A stretch of 60,150 nucleotides of DNA from VRUE01 sp036406595 (GCA_036406595.1 DASXAR010000012.1:1-60150), one strand, 5' to 3'. Positions 48,839 through 59,593 are shown, counted from the stretch's first letter. The notes: generated by a model from the letters alone, not told the origin. Numbers and translations are program-made.

Positions 48839-50739
48839 GAAGTGCCCACCACCGTGGGCTCGGGTTTGGCCACCTCGGCGCCCTCGCCGCCCATGATCGC
48901 GTGACGGGCGCCGGGGACGCCGTACTCGTACGGCCCACCGACGACGCGCGGGATCTCGTCGAAGTTGAAGATCGGGGGCGGCGAGGAGACCTGCCACTCG
49001 ATCGTCTTGGCACGCCACGGGTTGGCCTCTGCCCTCGGCCCGTAGCGCCAGCTGACGATCATGTTGTAGAGGAAGACGAGCTGGCAGGCGCCGAGCAGGA
49101 ACGCGAAGCAGCTGATCAGCAGGTTCCAGTCGCCGAACTGGGCCGCATAGTCGGAGACGCGTCGCGGCATCCCGTCCATGCCGATCCAGTGCATGGGGAT
49201 GAACGTGCCCCAGGTGCCGACCAGCGTCCCCCAGAAGTGGACGCGCCCCAGCTTCTCGTCGTACATCCTCCCGGTCATCTTCGGGAACCAGTGGTAGATG
49301 CCGGCGAAGATCGTGAAGACCGAGCCGCCGAAGAGCACGAAGTGGATGTGGGCGACGATGAAGTAGGTGTCGGAGACGTGGATGTCGATCGGCACCATGC
49401 CCAGCATCACGCCGCTGATCCCGCCGATCGTGAAGGTGACGATGAAGGCGAGCGCGAACAGCATCGCCGTCGAGTAGGTGTGGATCTTCCCGAAATAGAG
49501 CGTCCCCAGCCAGGAGAAGATCTTGATCCCGGTCGGCACCGCGATCAGCAGCGTGGTGATCATCATCGGGACTCGCAGCCAGCTGAACATGCCCGCGACG
49601 AACATGTGGTGCGCCCAGACCGAGTAGCTGAGGACGACGATCCCGATCAGCGCCAGCGCCATCAGCCGGTAGCCGAAGATCGGCTTGCGCGCATGGGTCG
49701 AGATGACCTCGGAGATGATCCCGAACCCGGGCAGCATCATGATGTAGACGGCAGGGTGCGAGTAGAACCAGAAGATGTGCTGGTAGCTGATCACGTCGCC
49801 GCCGCCGGCGAACTCGAAGAACTGGGTGCCGAGGACCCGGTCGAGCAGGACCATGAACTGGGCGCCGGCGATGAACGGGGTGGCCGCGACGACCAGCAGC
49901 GAGGTCGAGAGGTTGGCCCAGACCAGCAGCGGCATGCGCCAGAAGGTCATCCCGGGCGCACGCATGGTGATGATCGTCACCAGGAAGTTGAGCGCCGTGG
50001 CTATCGATGACGCGCCGGCGAACTGGACGCCGAGGTTGAAGAACGACTGCCCGAGTGGGGCGCCGGTCGAGAGCGGCGCGTAGCCCGTCCAGCCCGTGTC
50101 GAAGGCGCCGCCGGGGGCGAGGAAGCTGCCGATGAAGAGCAGCCCGGCGAGCGGCAGCATCCAGAAGCTGAGCGCGTTGAGGCGCGGGAAGGCCATGTCC
50201 GGCGCCCCGATCATCAGCGGAAGCACGTAGTTGGCGATCCCGGCAAAGACCGGGATCACGAAGACGAAGATCATCAGCACGGCATGGGTGGAGAAGAGGC
50301 TGTTGAAGCCGGCCGCGTTGACGATCTGCGAGCCGGGCTGGGCGAGCTCGGCGCGGATCAGCATCGCCATCAGCCCGCCCACGAAGAAGAAGAAGAAGGT
50401 GGTGCATATGTACTGGATGCCGATCACCTTGTGATCGGTGTTGAAGCGGAAGTAGTCGCGCCAGCTCTTCGCGCCGTGCTGGGAGTGGTCGTCGGGGATC
50501 GTCGGCATGCCGGCGGCCCAGCGGAGCCAGTAGTCGAAGCAGCCGAACCCGGCGAGGAAGCCGAGCGGCCCCGTGATCAACGGAACGACGACGTGCGGGT
50601 ATCCCGTCTGCTCGGTTTCGAAGACGTCAAGGCCGGAGATCGCGCGCAGGGCGACGACCAGGCCGAAGCCAAAGGCCGCTCCGAGCACCGTCCCCACCGC
50701 CCCCCGGATCCAGCCGGGCTGCTTCACGGCGTTCACCAT
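48835..50739 (-). CDS. ctaD: Cytochrome c oxidase subunit I (A2-type), with N-terminal two-TM extension
   Basis: A 634-residue subunit I with all ligands: helix II FSTHAVLMIFVF (H152), CuB site FYSHPAVYIMML (H328, cross-link Tyr332), VWAHHMFVAG (H377-H378) and VAHIHFVLFGG for hemes a3 and a. The YSHPxV form without Glu marks an A2-type oxidase. Residues 1-80 add two extra helices (GTVLGAAFGFGLVVALRAI and HVVVPLITGPLGFLAGFG) ahead of the core that starts near HKVIGIQY. It is co-transcribed with ctaC (16 bases upstream). It is the catalytic oxygen-reducing subunit. Confidence 0.95.
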   Translation of the reverse strand: MVNAVKQPGWIRGAVGTVLGAAFGFGLVVALRAISGLDVFETEQTGYPHVVVPLITGPLGFLAGFGCFDYWLRWAAGMPTIPDDHSQHGAKSWRDYFRFNTDHKVIGIQYICTTFFFFFVGGLMAMLIRAELAQPGSQIVNAAGFNSLFSTHAVLMIFVFVIPVFAGIANYVLPLMIGAPDMAFPRLNALSFWMLPLAGLLFIGSFLAPGGAFDTGWTGYAPLSTGAPLGQSFFNLGVQFAGASSIATALNFLVTIITMRAPGMTFWRMPLLVWANLSTSLLVVAATPFIAGAQFMVLLDRVLGTQFFEFAGGGDVISYQHIFWFYSHPAVYIMMLPGFGIISEVISTHARKPIFGYRLMALALIGIVVLSYSVWAHHMFVAGMFSWLRVPMMITTLLIAVPTGIKIFSWLGTLYFGKIHTYSTAMLFALAFIVTFTIGGISGVMLGMVPIDIHVSDTYFIVAHIHFVLFGGSVFTIFAGIYHWFPKMTGRMYDEKLGRVHFWGTLVGTWGTFIPMHWIGMDGMPRRVSDYAAQFGDWNLLISCFAFLLGACQLVFLYNMIVSWRYGPRAEANPWRAKTIEWQVSSPPPIFNFDEIPRVVGGPYEYGVPGARHAIMGGEGAEVAKPEPTVVGTS

Positions 50740-50755
50740 CTGCCCATCCCCTCCA

Positions 50756-51547
50756 TTATGCCCCCCCTGCCCCCAGCGGTTCGGGGTTCGACTCGGTGTC
50801 CTCGCGGATCGATTCCATGAACGGCGGCGGGATCTTCGTTTTCAGTCCCGCCACCCATTTGCGGAAGTCGGCGGCCGGCTCGACCACGACCTTGGCGCGC
50901 ATCGTCGCGTGGCCGAAGCCGCAGAGCTCGGTGCAGATCAGCTGGTAGGTCCCGACCTTGTCCGGAGTCACCGTCGCGGTAGTCGTGATCCCGGGCACGT
51001 TGTCTTTCTTGATCCGCCACTCGGGCACCCAGAAGGAGTGGATCACGTCCTGTGAGTGCATTTTGAACTGGACCTGCCGGTCGACCGGGACGTGCAGTTC
51101 GCCCTCTGAGAAAGCGTTGTCCTTGCCGGGGTAGCCGAAGCTCCAGGCGAACTGCTGGGAGAAGACGTCGACCTTGAGCGGGTTCGCGGCTTCGGCTTCG
51201 ATGTCGTTGAGGACGATCCAGCTGTAGCCGGCGCCGAAGAGGACGATCATGGTCGGGATCACGGTCCAGGCCACCTCGAGCCGCGTATTGCCGTGGATCG
51301 GCTCGCCGTCGGACTCGTCGCCGGGTTTCGCCCTGAATTTGTAGAGGGCGTAGAAGAGCATCACCAGCACCAGCGAGAAGACGACAGCCGAGAGGACGAT
51401 CATCACGTCGAGCAGCGTGTCGATCTTCGGCGCCGCGGTCGACGCCTCCTCGCCGTTCCAGTTGATCGGCAGCATCACCGCGGAGATCGCCGCCGCCAGG
51501 GCGACGGTCGCGGCAAGCATCTTCGCTATCGGCAGGCGCCCGACCAT
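50756..51547 (-). CDS. ctaC: Cytochrome c oxidase subunit II with intact CuA site
   Basis: From ATG 51547, 263 residues: two helices, then a cupredoxin domain with QQFAWSFGYPG, DVIHSFWVPEW (His170) and LICTELCGFGHATM (Cys205, Cys209, His213, Met216). These are the complete CuA ligands. It accepts electrons from cytochrome c and passes them to ctaD. A TTG start at 51583 would overlap the glycosyltransferase gene, so I preferred the internal ATG. No lipobox is seen. Confidence 0.94.
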   Translation of the reverse strand: MVGRLPIAKMLAATVALAAAISAVMLPINWNGEEASTAAPKIDTLLDVMIVLSAVVFSLVLVMLFYALYKFRAKPGDESDGEPIHGNTRLEVAWTVIPTMIVLFGAGYSWIVLNDIEAEAANPLKVDVFSQQFAWSFGYPGKDNAFSEGELHVPVDRQVQFKMHSQDVIHSFWVPEWRIKKDNVPGITTTATVTPDKVGTYQLICTELCGFGHATMRAKVVVEPAADFRKWVAGLKTKIPPPFMESIREDTESNPEPLGAGGA

Positions 51548-51560
51548 CGAGGGGCGGATT

Positions 51561-52904
51561 CTATGCAAGCGGCAGACGGTCAAGCTCGCCGGATGAGGCG
51601 GCGATCACCCCGCGGGCGACCCCTTCCCAGCTCCAGAGCCGCCTCGCGGTCTCGACCAGCGCCATCCGCGCGGCTTCCCGCTCCTCATCCTCCAGCGAGA
51701 GCCAGGCGACGAGCCGCGCGGCGATCGCCTCGACGGCTCCCGATTCGACCTCGAACGAGGTGAGCGGGGCCACCTCGGCCGGCAGCGCGGTGGCCAGCGC
51801 GCGGGAGACCTCGAGCATGCCCGAGTGCCCCGCGGAGACCGGAAGGGCGCCGCAGGCCGCGGCCTCGGCGGCGACCATGCCGAAGGCCTCGGGGAAGGTG
51901 CTGGGCATGACGAGCGCCTCGGCCTCCGGAAGCAGCTCCGCAACCTGGTCGTGCTCGAGACGGCCGATCAGCTCGATCGAGCGGCCGGCGCCCCGCGCCG
52001 CCTCCAGGTAGCCGGGCGGAGGGTCGGCGAGGAAGCCGGCGAGGATCGGCAGCGGCCCCTCCCCTCCTCCCTCCAGGGCGCGCCCGAGCCGCGCCACCTC
52101 GCGGGCGTCGTCGAGATCGCCGCGGTCGAGCGCCGCGAGCAGACGGCGGATTCCGGCCTCGTACTCGCCCCAGCCGGCGATCCGCAGGCGCGCCTCCGGA
52201 TGCTCACGGAGCACGAGCGGCCAGGCGGCCAGGAGAAGGTCCAGCCCCTTGGAGACGATCAGCTTGCCGATGAACACCACGAGCGGCGATCGCCGCCGCC
52301 CCTGTCGGGGGCGGAACGCCTCCGTGTCCACCCCCGGGGGGCCTAGCCGCGTCTTCTCGCGAAGTGCCTCGCTGCCAGGGAGCGCTTCCCAGAGGGACTC
52401 GGCGGTGTGCCGCGAGCCGACCAGGACGCCGCTCGCCGCCTCCATCCCCTCCTCCGCGTAGGGCAGGAATCGCGGATGCGGTTTGACCGTGTACTCGAGC
52501 GCCGAGCCGTGGATCTTGGCGGCGAAGGCGCCGATCCCGGCGCGCGCGAGGATCGCCGGGCCCATCACCAGGTGGCCGGCGAGGGCGGCGTCGAAGCCGC
52601 CAATCTGCGCCGCGACGGAGCGGACGGCCTCGACGTTCGCCTCGAGGTAGGCGTCGAGCTCGGCGTCGCTGAGCTCGGGGAAGACCTTCACCTCGAAGCC
52701 CTCGTAGGGGTCCTTGACGTAGACGGGGAGCAGGCCGTGGATGTCCGGGTTGTGGACCTCGACGCCCTCCGGCCGCACCTGGCGCTCCTGGCAGACGAGG
52801 TGGACCTCGTGACCGAGCCGGGCCAGCGCGCTCGCCACGCTCGCCGTGTAGATGTTGCTGCCGGTCCCCCGCAGCATGTAGCCATGAAATAGAAGGACCT
52901 TCAT
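51561..52904 (-). CDS. Glycosyltransferase family 4-like protein
   Basis: A 447-residue GT-B fold enzyme from ATG 52904 (MKVLLFHGYMLRGTGSNIYT). The N-terminal Gly-rich acceptor loop RGTGSNIY and the donor-site strand VVFIGKLIVSKGLDLLLAAW are present, as is the E-x7-E nucleotide-sugar motif in PSTFPEAFGMVAAEAAACG. It probably transfers a sugar from an NDP-sugar to a cell-wall or small-molecule acceptor. It lies directly upstream of ctaC on the same strand (13 bases) but has no evident functional link. Confidence 0.9.
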   Translation of the reverse strand: MKVLLFHGYMLRGTGSNIYTASVASALARLGHEVHLVCQERQVRPEGVEVHNPDIHGLLPVYVKDPYEGFEVKVFPELSDAELDAYLEANVEAVRSVAAQIGGFDAALAGHLVMGPAILARAGIGAFAAKIHGSALEYTVKPHPRFLPYAEEGMEAASGVLVGSRHTAESLWEALPGSEALREKTRLGPPGVDTEAFRPRQGRRRSPLVVFIGKLIVSKGLDLLLAAWPLVLREHPEARLRIAGWGEYEAGIRRLLAALDRGDLDDAREVARLGRALEGGGEGPLPILAGFLADPPPGYLEAARGAGRSIELIGRLEHDQVAELLPEAEALVMPSTFPEAFGMVAAEAAACGALPVSAGHSGMLEVSRALATALPAEVAPLTSFEVESGAVEAIAARLVAWLSLEDEEREAARMALVETARRLWSWEGVARGVIAASSGELDRLPLA

Positions 52905-53027
52905 ATTCCGCCGCCGCCGAGGATGCACCCGCCACCCCCGGACGCGGGAGCGAGGGCCAGTCCATCTCTGTCTCTTCTGGCCCGAGCGAGAGCAGAGGAG
53001 GTGGCGGAATTTGTATTGTGGCGAGCC

Positions 53028-53291
53028 ATGAATCAGCGGCAGCTTTACAGGATGCGGGCGCCGGCCTCTGGGCGTGAGGCGCTCGCCCACGCGGAGCCGG
53101 GGTCCGTCTATCTCGACCGGGAGACCGGCGAGGAGATGGAGCCGGTGGCGATGGTGCTGCCGCTGGCGCCCTCCGCCTCGGCGCTGCCGCGAACGCCGGA
53201 CAACCTTCGCGCCTGCCGCCGCTGCGACCAGCTGATCGGCCTCGACGTCAGCGACTGCCCCTACTGCGGCCTCCGCCAGAGCGCGCTCTAG
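53028..53291 (+). CDS. Small zinc-ribbon protein (87 aa)
   Basis: Starts at ATG 53028 (MNQRQLYRMR). The C-terminal part has a four-cysteine ribbon in NLRACRRCDQLIGLDVSDCP and YCGLRQSAL. The middle (SVYLDRETGEEMEPVAMVLP) is soluble. Zinc ribbons of this size often mediate protein or nucleic-acid contacts. It stands alone between divergent and convergent neighbours, and the function is unknown. Confidence 0.7.
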   Translation: MNQRQLYRMRAPASGREALAHAEPGSVYLDRETGEEMEPVAMVLPLAPSASALPRTPDNLRACRRCDQLIGLDVSDCPYCGLRQSAL

Positions 53292-53314
53292 CGCCGTCGC
53301 TCAGGTCGCTCGTC

Positions 53315-54085
53315 CTAGGGTTGCTTGACGAGCGTCGCGGAGTAGAGCAGGCGGGCTTCCGAGTAGTAGCAGCCGTAGACCTTCTTCTTCCCTACCCCCT
53401 GCTGAGGATGCCCTTCCTGGATGTCCTTCGTCGATGCGCAGTGATCGGGCTTGCGGCTGCCCCGCCAGGTGTTTTCGGCGTCGACGTTGACCGCGAACAT
53501 CGGCGCCCAGGTGGGCACCGTGAGGGCGACGACCTGCCCCTGGAGGACCGTCAGCGGGTGATCGAGCGCGAACACCGGGGTGCGGCCGAAGTACGGGTTG
53601 AGCAGCTGGACCGGGCTCTGGCGAACCAGGGTGAAGGCCGGCGGCTTTGAGCCCTTGACCCGGCGCAGCACTCCGATCCTCGCCTTCGAGGGCTTGCCGA
53701 GGATTTCGTTGAAGAAGGCGACCTCGTCGGTCGTCGTCTTGCCGTCCTTGCGGGACGGCCGCGAGAGGCTGACCGACCAGGCGACGATCTTGCCGTCGAA
53801 AGGCGCCACGTAGGGGTTGGGAACGCCGCCCGCCCTGACCTGGAAGCCGGTCATGTGACCCTCGACCCGGCAGGGGATGACCTCGACGTTGTTGACGATC
53901 TTCCCCGGGCAGGACGGGGGCGGAAGGGTGTCGGTTCGGCCCAGAACGACGACGCGGGCAGGGGCCGAGTCGGCGGCGCCCGGCCGCACTGCCGCCGCCA
54001 GCGCCAGCAGGGCGCAGGCGAGGCCGAGGGCGACGATCGCCCGTTCCCTCGGGAAGCGGTTTTCGGCGGGTCCGAACACTGGCAT
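53315..54085 (-). CDS. Secreted beta-rich protein of unknown function
   Basis: About 256 residues from ATG 54085 (MPVFGPAENR). A signal peptide (IVALGLACALLALAAAVRPG) precedes a beta-rich domain with PPPSCPGKIVNNVEVIPCRV, GFQVRAGGVPNPYVAPFDGK, RIGVLRRVKGSKPPAFTLVR and VYGCYYSEARLLYSATLV. Four cysteines suggest two disulfides. The layout recalls secreted proteins of unknown function common in this group of soil actinobacteria, from memory. It stands alone; the role is unknown. Confidence 0.75.
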   Translation of the reverse strand: MPVFGPAENRFPRERAIVALGLACALLALAAAVRPGAADSAPARVVVLGRTDTLPPPSCPGKIVNNVEVIPCRVEGHMTGFQVRAGGVPNPYVAPFDGKIVAWSVSLSRPSRKDGKTTTDEVAFFNEILGKPSKARIGVLRRVKGSKPPAFTLVRQSPVQLLNPYFGRTPVFALDHPLTVLQGQVVALTVPTWAPMFAVNVDAENTWRGSRKPDHCASTKDIQEGHPQQGVGKKKVYGCYYSEARLLYSATLVKQP

Positions 54086-54227
54086 CAGCTGCAACCCCTG
54101 CCTGGACGGAGGGTTGCGGACCGGATTCTGCCGCGAGCGCGACCCGGATGTGGCTCTGGCGGCGCGATTGCACGATCCCGGCCAGGAACGAGCCCCTCGT
54201 TCGAAGTGCCAGGTAGGGTTGCCTCCC

Positions 54228-54425
54228 GTGGCGGATCCGGCGCAGAGCATGGATGACTTCGTTCCCGCCGGCCTCGAGGCGCTCGGGATCGAAGCCGACG
54301 AGGTTGAGATGGCGGTGATCGCCGCAACCCACCAGGTTTTCTGGCCGGCGATCCGCGAGCTGCTCGCCTTCGACACCAGCGGCGTCGCCCCGGAGCGGGA
54401 GCTGGACCCCTCGCGAGCGCCATGA
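54228..54425 (+). CDS. GatC/AtzG-like small subunit
   Basis: From GTG 54228 (ATG 54249 possible), a 65-residue protein with LEALGIEADEVEMAVIAATH, FWPAIRELLAFDTSGVAPER and LDPSRAP. This is the helix, acidic linker and PE-x-x-x-P ending of GatC and of the AtzG partner of amidase AtzE. Its stop overlaps the amidase start (ATGA). It would stabilise the amidase; the pair is too degenerate for me to tell tRNA amidotransferase from small-molecule hydrolase. Confidence 0.7.
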   Translation: MADPAQSMDDFVPAGLEALGIEADEVEMAVIAATHQVFWPAIRELLAFDTSGVAPERELDPSRAP

Positions 54426-55794
54426 GGGGCCTCGACCTCTCGCTTCGCGCCCAGGCGACGGCGATAGCCGCCGGAGAGCTCGACGCCGGAGAGCTGCTCG
54501 ACGCCACGCTCGCCCGGATCGAGGAGCGCAACCCCGCGCTGAACGCCGTCGTCGAGACCTTTCCGGAGCGCTCGCGGGAGATGCTCTCGGCGGCGCCCCC
54601 CGGGCCGCTCCAGGGCGTCCCGGTCCTGATCAAGGACGAGTGGCCGCTGCCCTGGCGCGCCCAGCGCTTCGGCGTCGCCGAGCTGCTCACCCCGACCGCG
54701 CCCGCGGAGTCGGGGCCCTACCGGGCGCTGCGCGACGCCGGCGCCGTCATCGCCGGCGTCGCCAACATGCACGAGCTCGGGTCGGGCAGCACCGGCAACG
54801 TCTCTGTCTACGGCCCCGCGCGCAACCCCTGGGACACCGCGCGCTGCCCAGGCGGCTCCTCGAGCGGGCCCGCCGCCGGGGTGGCCGGCGGGCTGGTCGC
54901 CGGCGCGGTCGGCGCCGACGGCCTCGGATCGATCCGCTATCCGGCCGCGTACTGCGGCCTGACCGGCCTCAAGACGACCTTCGCCCGGGTGTCGCTCGAC
55001 GGCCACCACATGGCGGGGGTGACGACCGCGATCGTCGCCGGCCCACTCTGCCGCGACGCACCCGACTGCCGCCTGCTGGCGGGGTCGCTGTTCGGCGAGG
55101 AGTTGACGACCGGCGCCACCGCGGGACTGCGTATCGGCGTGCTGCGAGGCGAGGTCTCCGAGGACGTGGCCCCCGAGGTGCGCAGCGCCTGCGAGGACGC
55201 GATCGACGCCCTGCGCAAGGAGTGCGGGGGCGAGCTGCGCGAGATCTCCTTGCCGGAGCTCGAGGTCGGAAACCTGGCCGGCGTCCTGACCCTCAACCTC
55301 GAGGCCCTCAACGGGATCGCCCCCGCGCGCCTCAACGGGCTGAATCCCGAGATAAGCCCACTCAACCGCGGGATCCTCAAGTACCGGATGCTCCTCCCCG
55401 CCGCCGCCGCGGTGCAGGCGGGCAGGGTGAGAACGATGATCCGGCGGCGACTCGCCGCCCTCTTCGAGGAGGTCGATGTGATCGCCTGGCCGACGGTGCC
55501 CGCCACCGCGCCGCCGCTCGACGCGCCCGTCGTCGAGCTGCCGTCCGGGCCGATCAGCGCCGACCAGGCGAACGTACGCTGCGGGGCACTCGCGAACCTG
55601 ACCGGGATCCCGGCGATCAGCGTTCCGGTCGGCCTCAGCGACGAGGGGCTCCCGATCGGCCTGCAGCTGCAGGCCGCCTGGGGCCGCGACGAGCTGCTGC
55701 TCGACGCCGCCGAGGCGCTCGAGCGCGCCAACGGGCGCCGCTGGGTGGAGATGACTCCACCGGCCGCGACGGAGTCGGCGCCGGCCGAGGCCTG

Positions 55795-55795
<1 letters not shown>
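54422..55795 (+). CDS. Amidase signature family protein (GatA/AtzE-like)
   Basis: A 457-residue amidase. The Ser-cisSer-Lys triad is in place with family spacing: Lys71 in VLIKDEW, cis-Ser146 in CPGGSSSG and nucleophile Ser170 in GLGSIRYPAAYCG. It starts at ATG 54422, overlapping the GatC/AtzG-like gene. No GatB is present, which favours a free amidase with a small helper subunit rather than tRNA transamidation. The stop overlaps the ABC ATPase start (TGATG). The substrate is not deducible. Confidence 0.9.
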
Positions 55796-56763
<968 letters not shown>

Positions 56764-56826
56764 AGGAGCAGATATGGACAGGCACCTGCTCCCGCGGTCG
56801 GAAGTGGTCGGGCTTGCCCTGAGCTC

Positions 56827-57612
56827 GTGAGCACGCTGGACCTCAATCTCCGTGTCGTTTGGGCGCTGGGGATACGCTCGATCCGCCAGACCTTCCGCCG
56901 GCCGCAGCTGATGGCCCCGATCCTCGTCTTCCCGACCGTCTTGCTCGCGATTCAGACGGGTGGCGCCGGCGGCGCCGTCGATCTGCCCGGCTTCCCGCCT
57001 GTCCAGAGCTTCCTCCAGTTCATGCTCGCCGGGGCGATGATGCAGTCGCTGATGCTGGCCGGCAACAGCGGCGGCATCGCCCTTGCCGTGGACATCGAGA
57101 TGGGCTTCACGGACCGCCTCTTTGCGGCGCCGATCTCGCGCTACACAGTGGTCCTCGGCCGCCTCGCGGGAACCGCGGCGCTCGGCATGTTCGCGGCGAT
57201 CTGGTTCCTCGTGATCGGGCTCGTCTTCGGCGCCGAGATCGCCGGCGGAGTCCCGGGCGCGCTGCTCTCGATTGCGCTGGTCACCGCGTGCGCTTTGGCG
57301 GTCGGCGGGATCGTCGCCGCGATCGCCCTGCGGACCGGCAACTCGAGCGTCGTCCAGGGCCTCTTCCCGCTGGTCCTGGTCGTCCTCTTCCTCTCCTCGG
57401 CGTTCTTTCCGGTCGAGCTGATGATCGAGCCGGCGAAGACGATCGCCGAATACAACCCGTTCAGCTTCGTCGTCGAAGGAGTGCGCGAGCCGATCATCTC
57501 CGGGATCGACGCCACCGACACCATCGAGGCGATCCTGGCGATCGCCGGCATCGTCATCCTCGGCCTGGCGCTGAGCGCCAGAGCCCTCCGCCACCGCCTC
57601 AGAGTCGGCTGA
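56827..57612 (+). CDS. ABC-2 type permease (first)
   Basis: A 261-residue permease with six helices and the ABC-2 signature region near the C-terminus (FFPVELMIEPAKTIAEYNPF). EMGFTDRLFAAPISRYTVVL is the coupling-helix loop typical of DrrB-like proteins. GTG 56827 is the likely start. Its stop overlaps the second permease (TGATG), so the channel is probably a heterodimer. The cargo is unknown. Confidence 0.92.
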   Translation: MSTLDLNLRVVWALGIRSIRQTFRRPQLMAPILVFPTVLLAIQTGGAGGAVDLPGFPPVQSFLQFMLAGAMMQSLMLAGNSGGIALAVDIEMGFTDRLFAAPISRYTVVLGRLAGTAALGMFAAIWFLVIGLVFGAEIAGGVPGALLSIALVTACALAVGGIVAAIALRTGNSSVVQGLFPLVLVVLFLSSAFFPVELMIEPAKTIAEYNPFSFVVEGVREPIISGIDATDTIEAILAIAGIVILGLALSARALRHRLRVG

Positions 57613-58400
57613 TGGAAGCGGCGCTGCTCCCGAACTGGCGGTCCAACCTGGCGACGGTCGCCGCACTGATCGCACGCGCTCGCAACGAGCTGGTTCGGGT
57701 CCCCGGCGCCGCGATTCCGGGCGTCCTCGCCCCGACGATCTTCTTCCTCGGCCTGAACGGGGTCTTCGGCGCCCTGACCCAGCTCCAGGGGTTCGACACA
57801 AGCTCCTATGAGAGCTTCATCGCGCCGGTCAGCATGCTGCAGGGGGCCGGCTTCACCGGCGCCGCGGCCGGCGTCAACCTCGCCCGCGACATCGAACGCG
57901 GCTGGCTCGATCGCCTCCTCGTCTCGCCGGCGCCCCGCTGGGCGCTGCTCTCGGGAACGGTTCTTGCGGCCAGCGCCCGCGCGCTGATCCCGGCCACCGC
58001 CGTCCTCGTCTCCGCGCTCGTCCTCGGCGCGGGCTGGCCCGGCCTCGACGGGCTTCTCGTCTGCTACTGCATGGTCGCGGCGATGGCCGCGGTCGCCGCC
58101 TGCTGGGGCTCGATGCTGGCGCTCCACTTCAAGAGCCAATCGGCGGCGCCGCTGATGCAGGCGGGGATGCTTGCGCTGATCCTCACCACCACCGCCTACG
58201 CCCCGCTCGCTCTGCTCCAGGGCTGGCTTCAGACGATCGCCAACCTCAACCCGGTCACCCAGGTGCTGGAAGCCGCGCGTCAGGGGTTCGTGGGCCAGGT
58301 CACCTGGGCGGAAACGTGGCCCGGGCTTCTCGCCCTCGCCGGCATGCTCGCCCTGCTCGGCGCCCTGGCCCTGCGTGAGATGCGCCGTACCGCCCTTTGA
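57612..58400 (+). CDS. ABC-2 type permease (second)
   Basis: A 262-residue, six-helix partner of the preceding permease. RDIERGWLDRLLVSPAPRWA is the same cytoplasmic coupling loop, and TIANLNPVTQVLEAARQGFV matches the C-terminal ABC-2 signature. ATG 57612 is coupled by TGATG. Its stop overlaps the glycoside hydrolase start (TTGA), indicating that all genes from the GatC-like one to the hydrolase may be one transcript. Confidence 0.92.
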   Translation: MEAALLPNWRSNLATVAALIARARNELVRVPGAAIPGVLAPTIFFLGLNGVFGALTQLQGFDTSSYESFIAPVSMLQGAGFTGAAAGVNLARDIERGWLDRLLVSPAPRWALLSGTVLAASARALIPATAVLVSALVLGAGWPGLDGLLVCYCMVAAMAAVAACWGSMLALHFKSQSAAPLMQAGMLALILTTTAYAPLALLQGWLQTIANLNPVTQVLEAARQGFVGQVTWAETWPGLLALAGMLALLGALALREMRRTAL

Positions 58401-59581
58401 ACCCGATCGCCGAGATCGCCGAGCGGACCCTGCGCGCCAATTGGGTCGAGGGCGAGCGCGACGGCCGGCCCTATGCCTACACCCGGCCGAGCCCCGGCCG
58501 ATACCCCTGGCAGTGGTACTGGGACTCCTGCTTCGCCGCGATCGTCTGGCGCCGCTTCGAGCCGGAGCGCTCCCGGCGCGAGCTCGAGAGCCTGCTCGTC
58601 GCGCAGCGCGAGGACGGCTTCATCGGTCACACGATCTTCTGGGACCACCCGGTATCGCTCGGTCGCCTCCCCTTCTACAACGTCAGCTCGCGGCGCTCCC
58701 TGCAGACCGAGACGATCCAGCCGCCGCTGCTCGCCTGGGCCTGGCGGATCGCGGTGGGCGACCCGCGCGCGGAGGCCCGCATCGATGCTCACGCGGGCTG
58801 GCTGAGGAGGAACCGCGATCTCGAGGGAGACGGGCTGCTGTGGATCGTGCAGCCGGACGAGTCGGGCCTCGACGCCTCGCCCAAGTTCGACCCGGTCTGG
58901 GGACGGCGGGCGAACGGGCGGATCGGCTTCCCCTGCCTGGTCCATCGCAACCGCCGCTCCGGCTTCGACGCCGGGTCGATTCGCGACCGGGGCGGGCCGG
59001 TGCTCTGCGAGGTCCTCGTCAACACGCTGTGGTCGCTCTCTCTGCAGGCGATGGGCCAGGGCTCGGCGACGCCCGCCCTCGTCGATCGGCTCTGGGATGA
59101 GCGCACGGGGCTCTTCCTCGACGAGGTACAGCCGGGCGGCGCCCACCCGCCGGTGGCAACGGTCGCGGCCCTGGCGCCGCTGGCGCTTCCCGACCTGCCC
59201 GAGGCAATCGGGCGGCGGCTCGTCGAGCAGCATCTGCTCTCGGCGGAGGAGTTCCTGACGCCGGTGGCTCCGCCCTCGGTCGCGGTCTCGGAGCCCGGCT
59301 ATGAGCCGGGGGGCGGCCGGGGGCCGATCCGGCGCTACTGGCGGGGTCCGACCTGGCTCAACACTGCCTGGCTCGCCTGGCTGGGCCTGCGCCGGCTCGG
59401 ATATGAGGCAGAGGCCGACCGCATGGCGGAGGGACTGATCGGGGCGGTCGAGCGCGAGGGCCTGCGCGAGTACTACGACCCGCGCGACGGCAGCGGCCTC
59501 GGAGCCAAGGACTTCGCGTGGTCGACCCTGGCCGTCGAGATGGATGACCCGGACCCGGCCGCCGAGCGCAGCTACCTATAG
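58397..59581 (+). CDS. GH63-like glycoside hydrolase (mannosyl-/glucosylglycerate hydrolase-type)
   Basis: A 394-residue (alpha/alpha)6 enzyme starting at TTG 58397. PYPWQWYWDSCFAAIVW-like sequence near residue 40, DESGLDASPKFDPVWG, RYWRGPTWLNTAWLAW and REYYDPRDGSGLGAKDFAW are the active-site strips of GH63-like mannosylglycerate hydrolases. The Asp in WDSCF and the Glu/Asp in the last strip are candidate catalysts. It may degrade a glycosidic compatible solute; the ABC exporter upstream could handle a related compound, but this is speculative. Confidence 0.82.
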   Translation: MNPIAEIAERTLRANWVEGERDGRPYAYTRPSPGRYPWQWYWDSCFAAIVWRRFEPERSRRELESLLVAQREDGFIGHTIFWDHPVSLGRLPFYNVSSRRSLQTETIQPPLLAWAWRIAVGDPRAEARIDAHAGWLRRNRDLEGDGLLWIVQPDESGLDASPKFDPVWGRRANGRIGFPCLVHRNRRSGFDAGSIRDRGGPVLCEVLVNTLWSLSLQAMGQGSATPALVDRLWDERTGLFLDEVQPGGAHPPVATVAALAPLALPDLPEAIGRRLVEQHLLSAEEFLTPVAPPSVAVSEPGYEPGGGRGPIRRYWRGPTWLNTAWLAWLGLRRLGYEAEADRMAEGLIGAVEREGLREYYDPRDGSGLGAKDFAWSTLAVEMDDPDPAAERSYL

Positions 59582-59593
59582 GCGAGATCCGGA

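Noticed and set aside
47951..50407. 818-codon open frame on the minus strand spanning ctaD and the USP-like gene
   Set aside because: The part over ctaD is an alternative-frame artefact of GC-rich DNA, rich in Arg/Pro/His without domains. Only its last 295 codons are a real gene with its own ATG.
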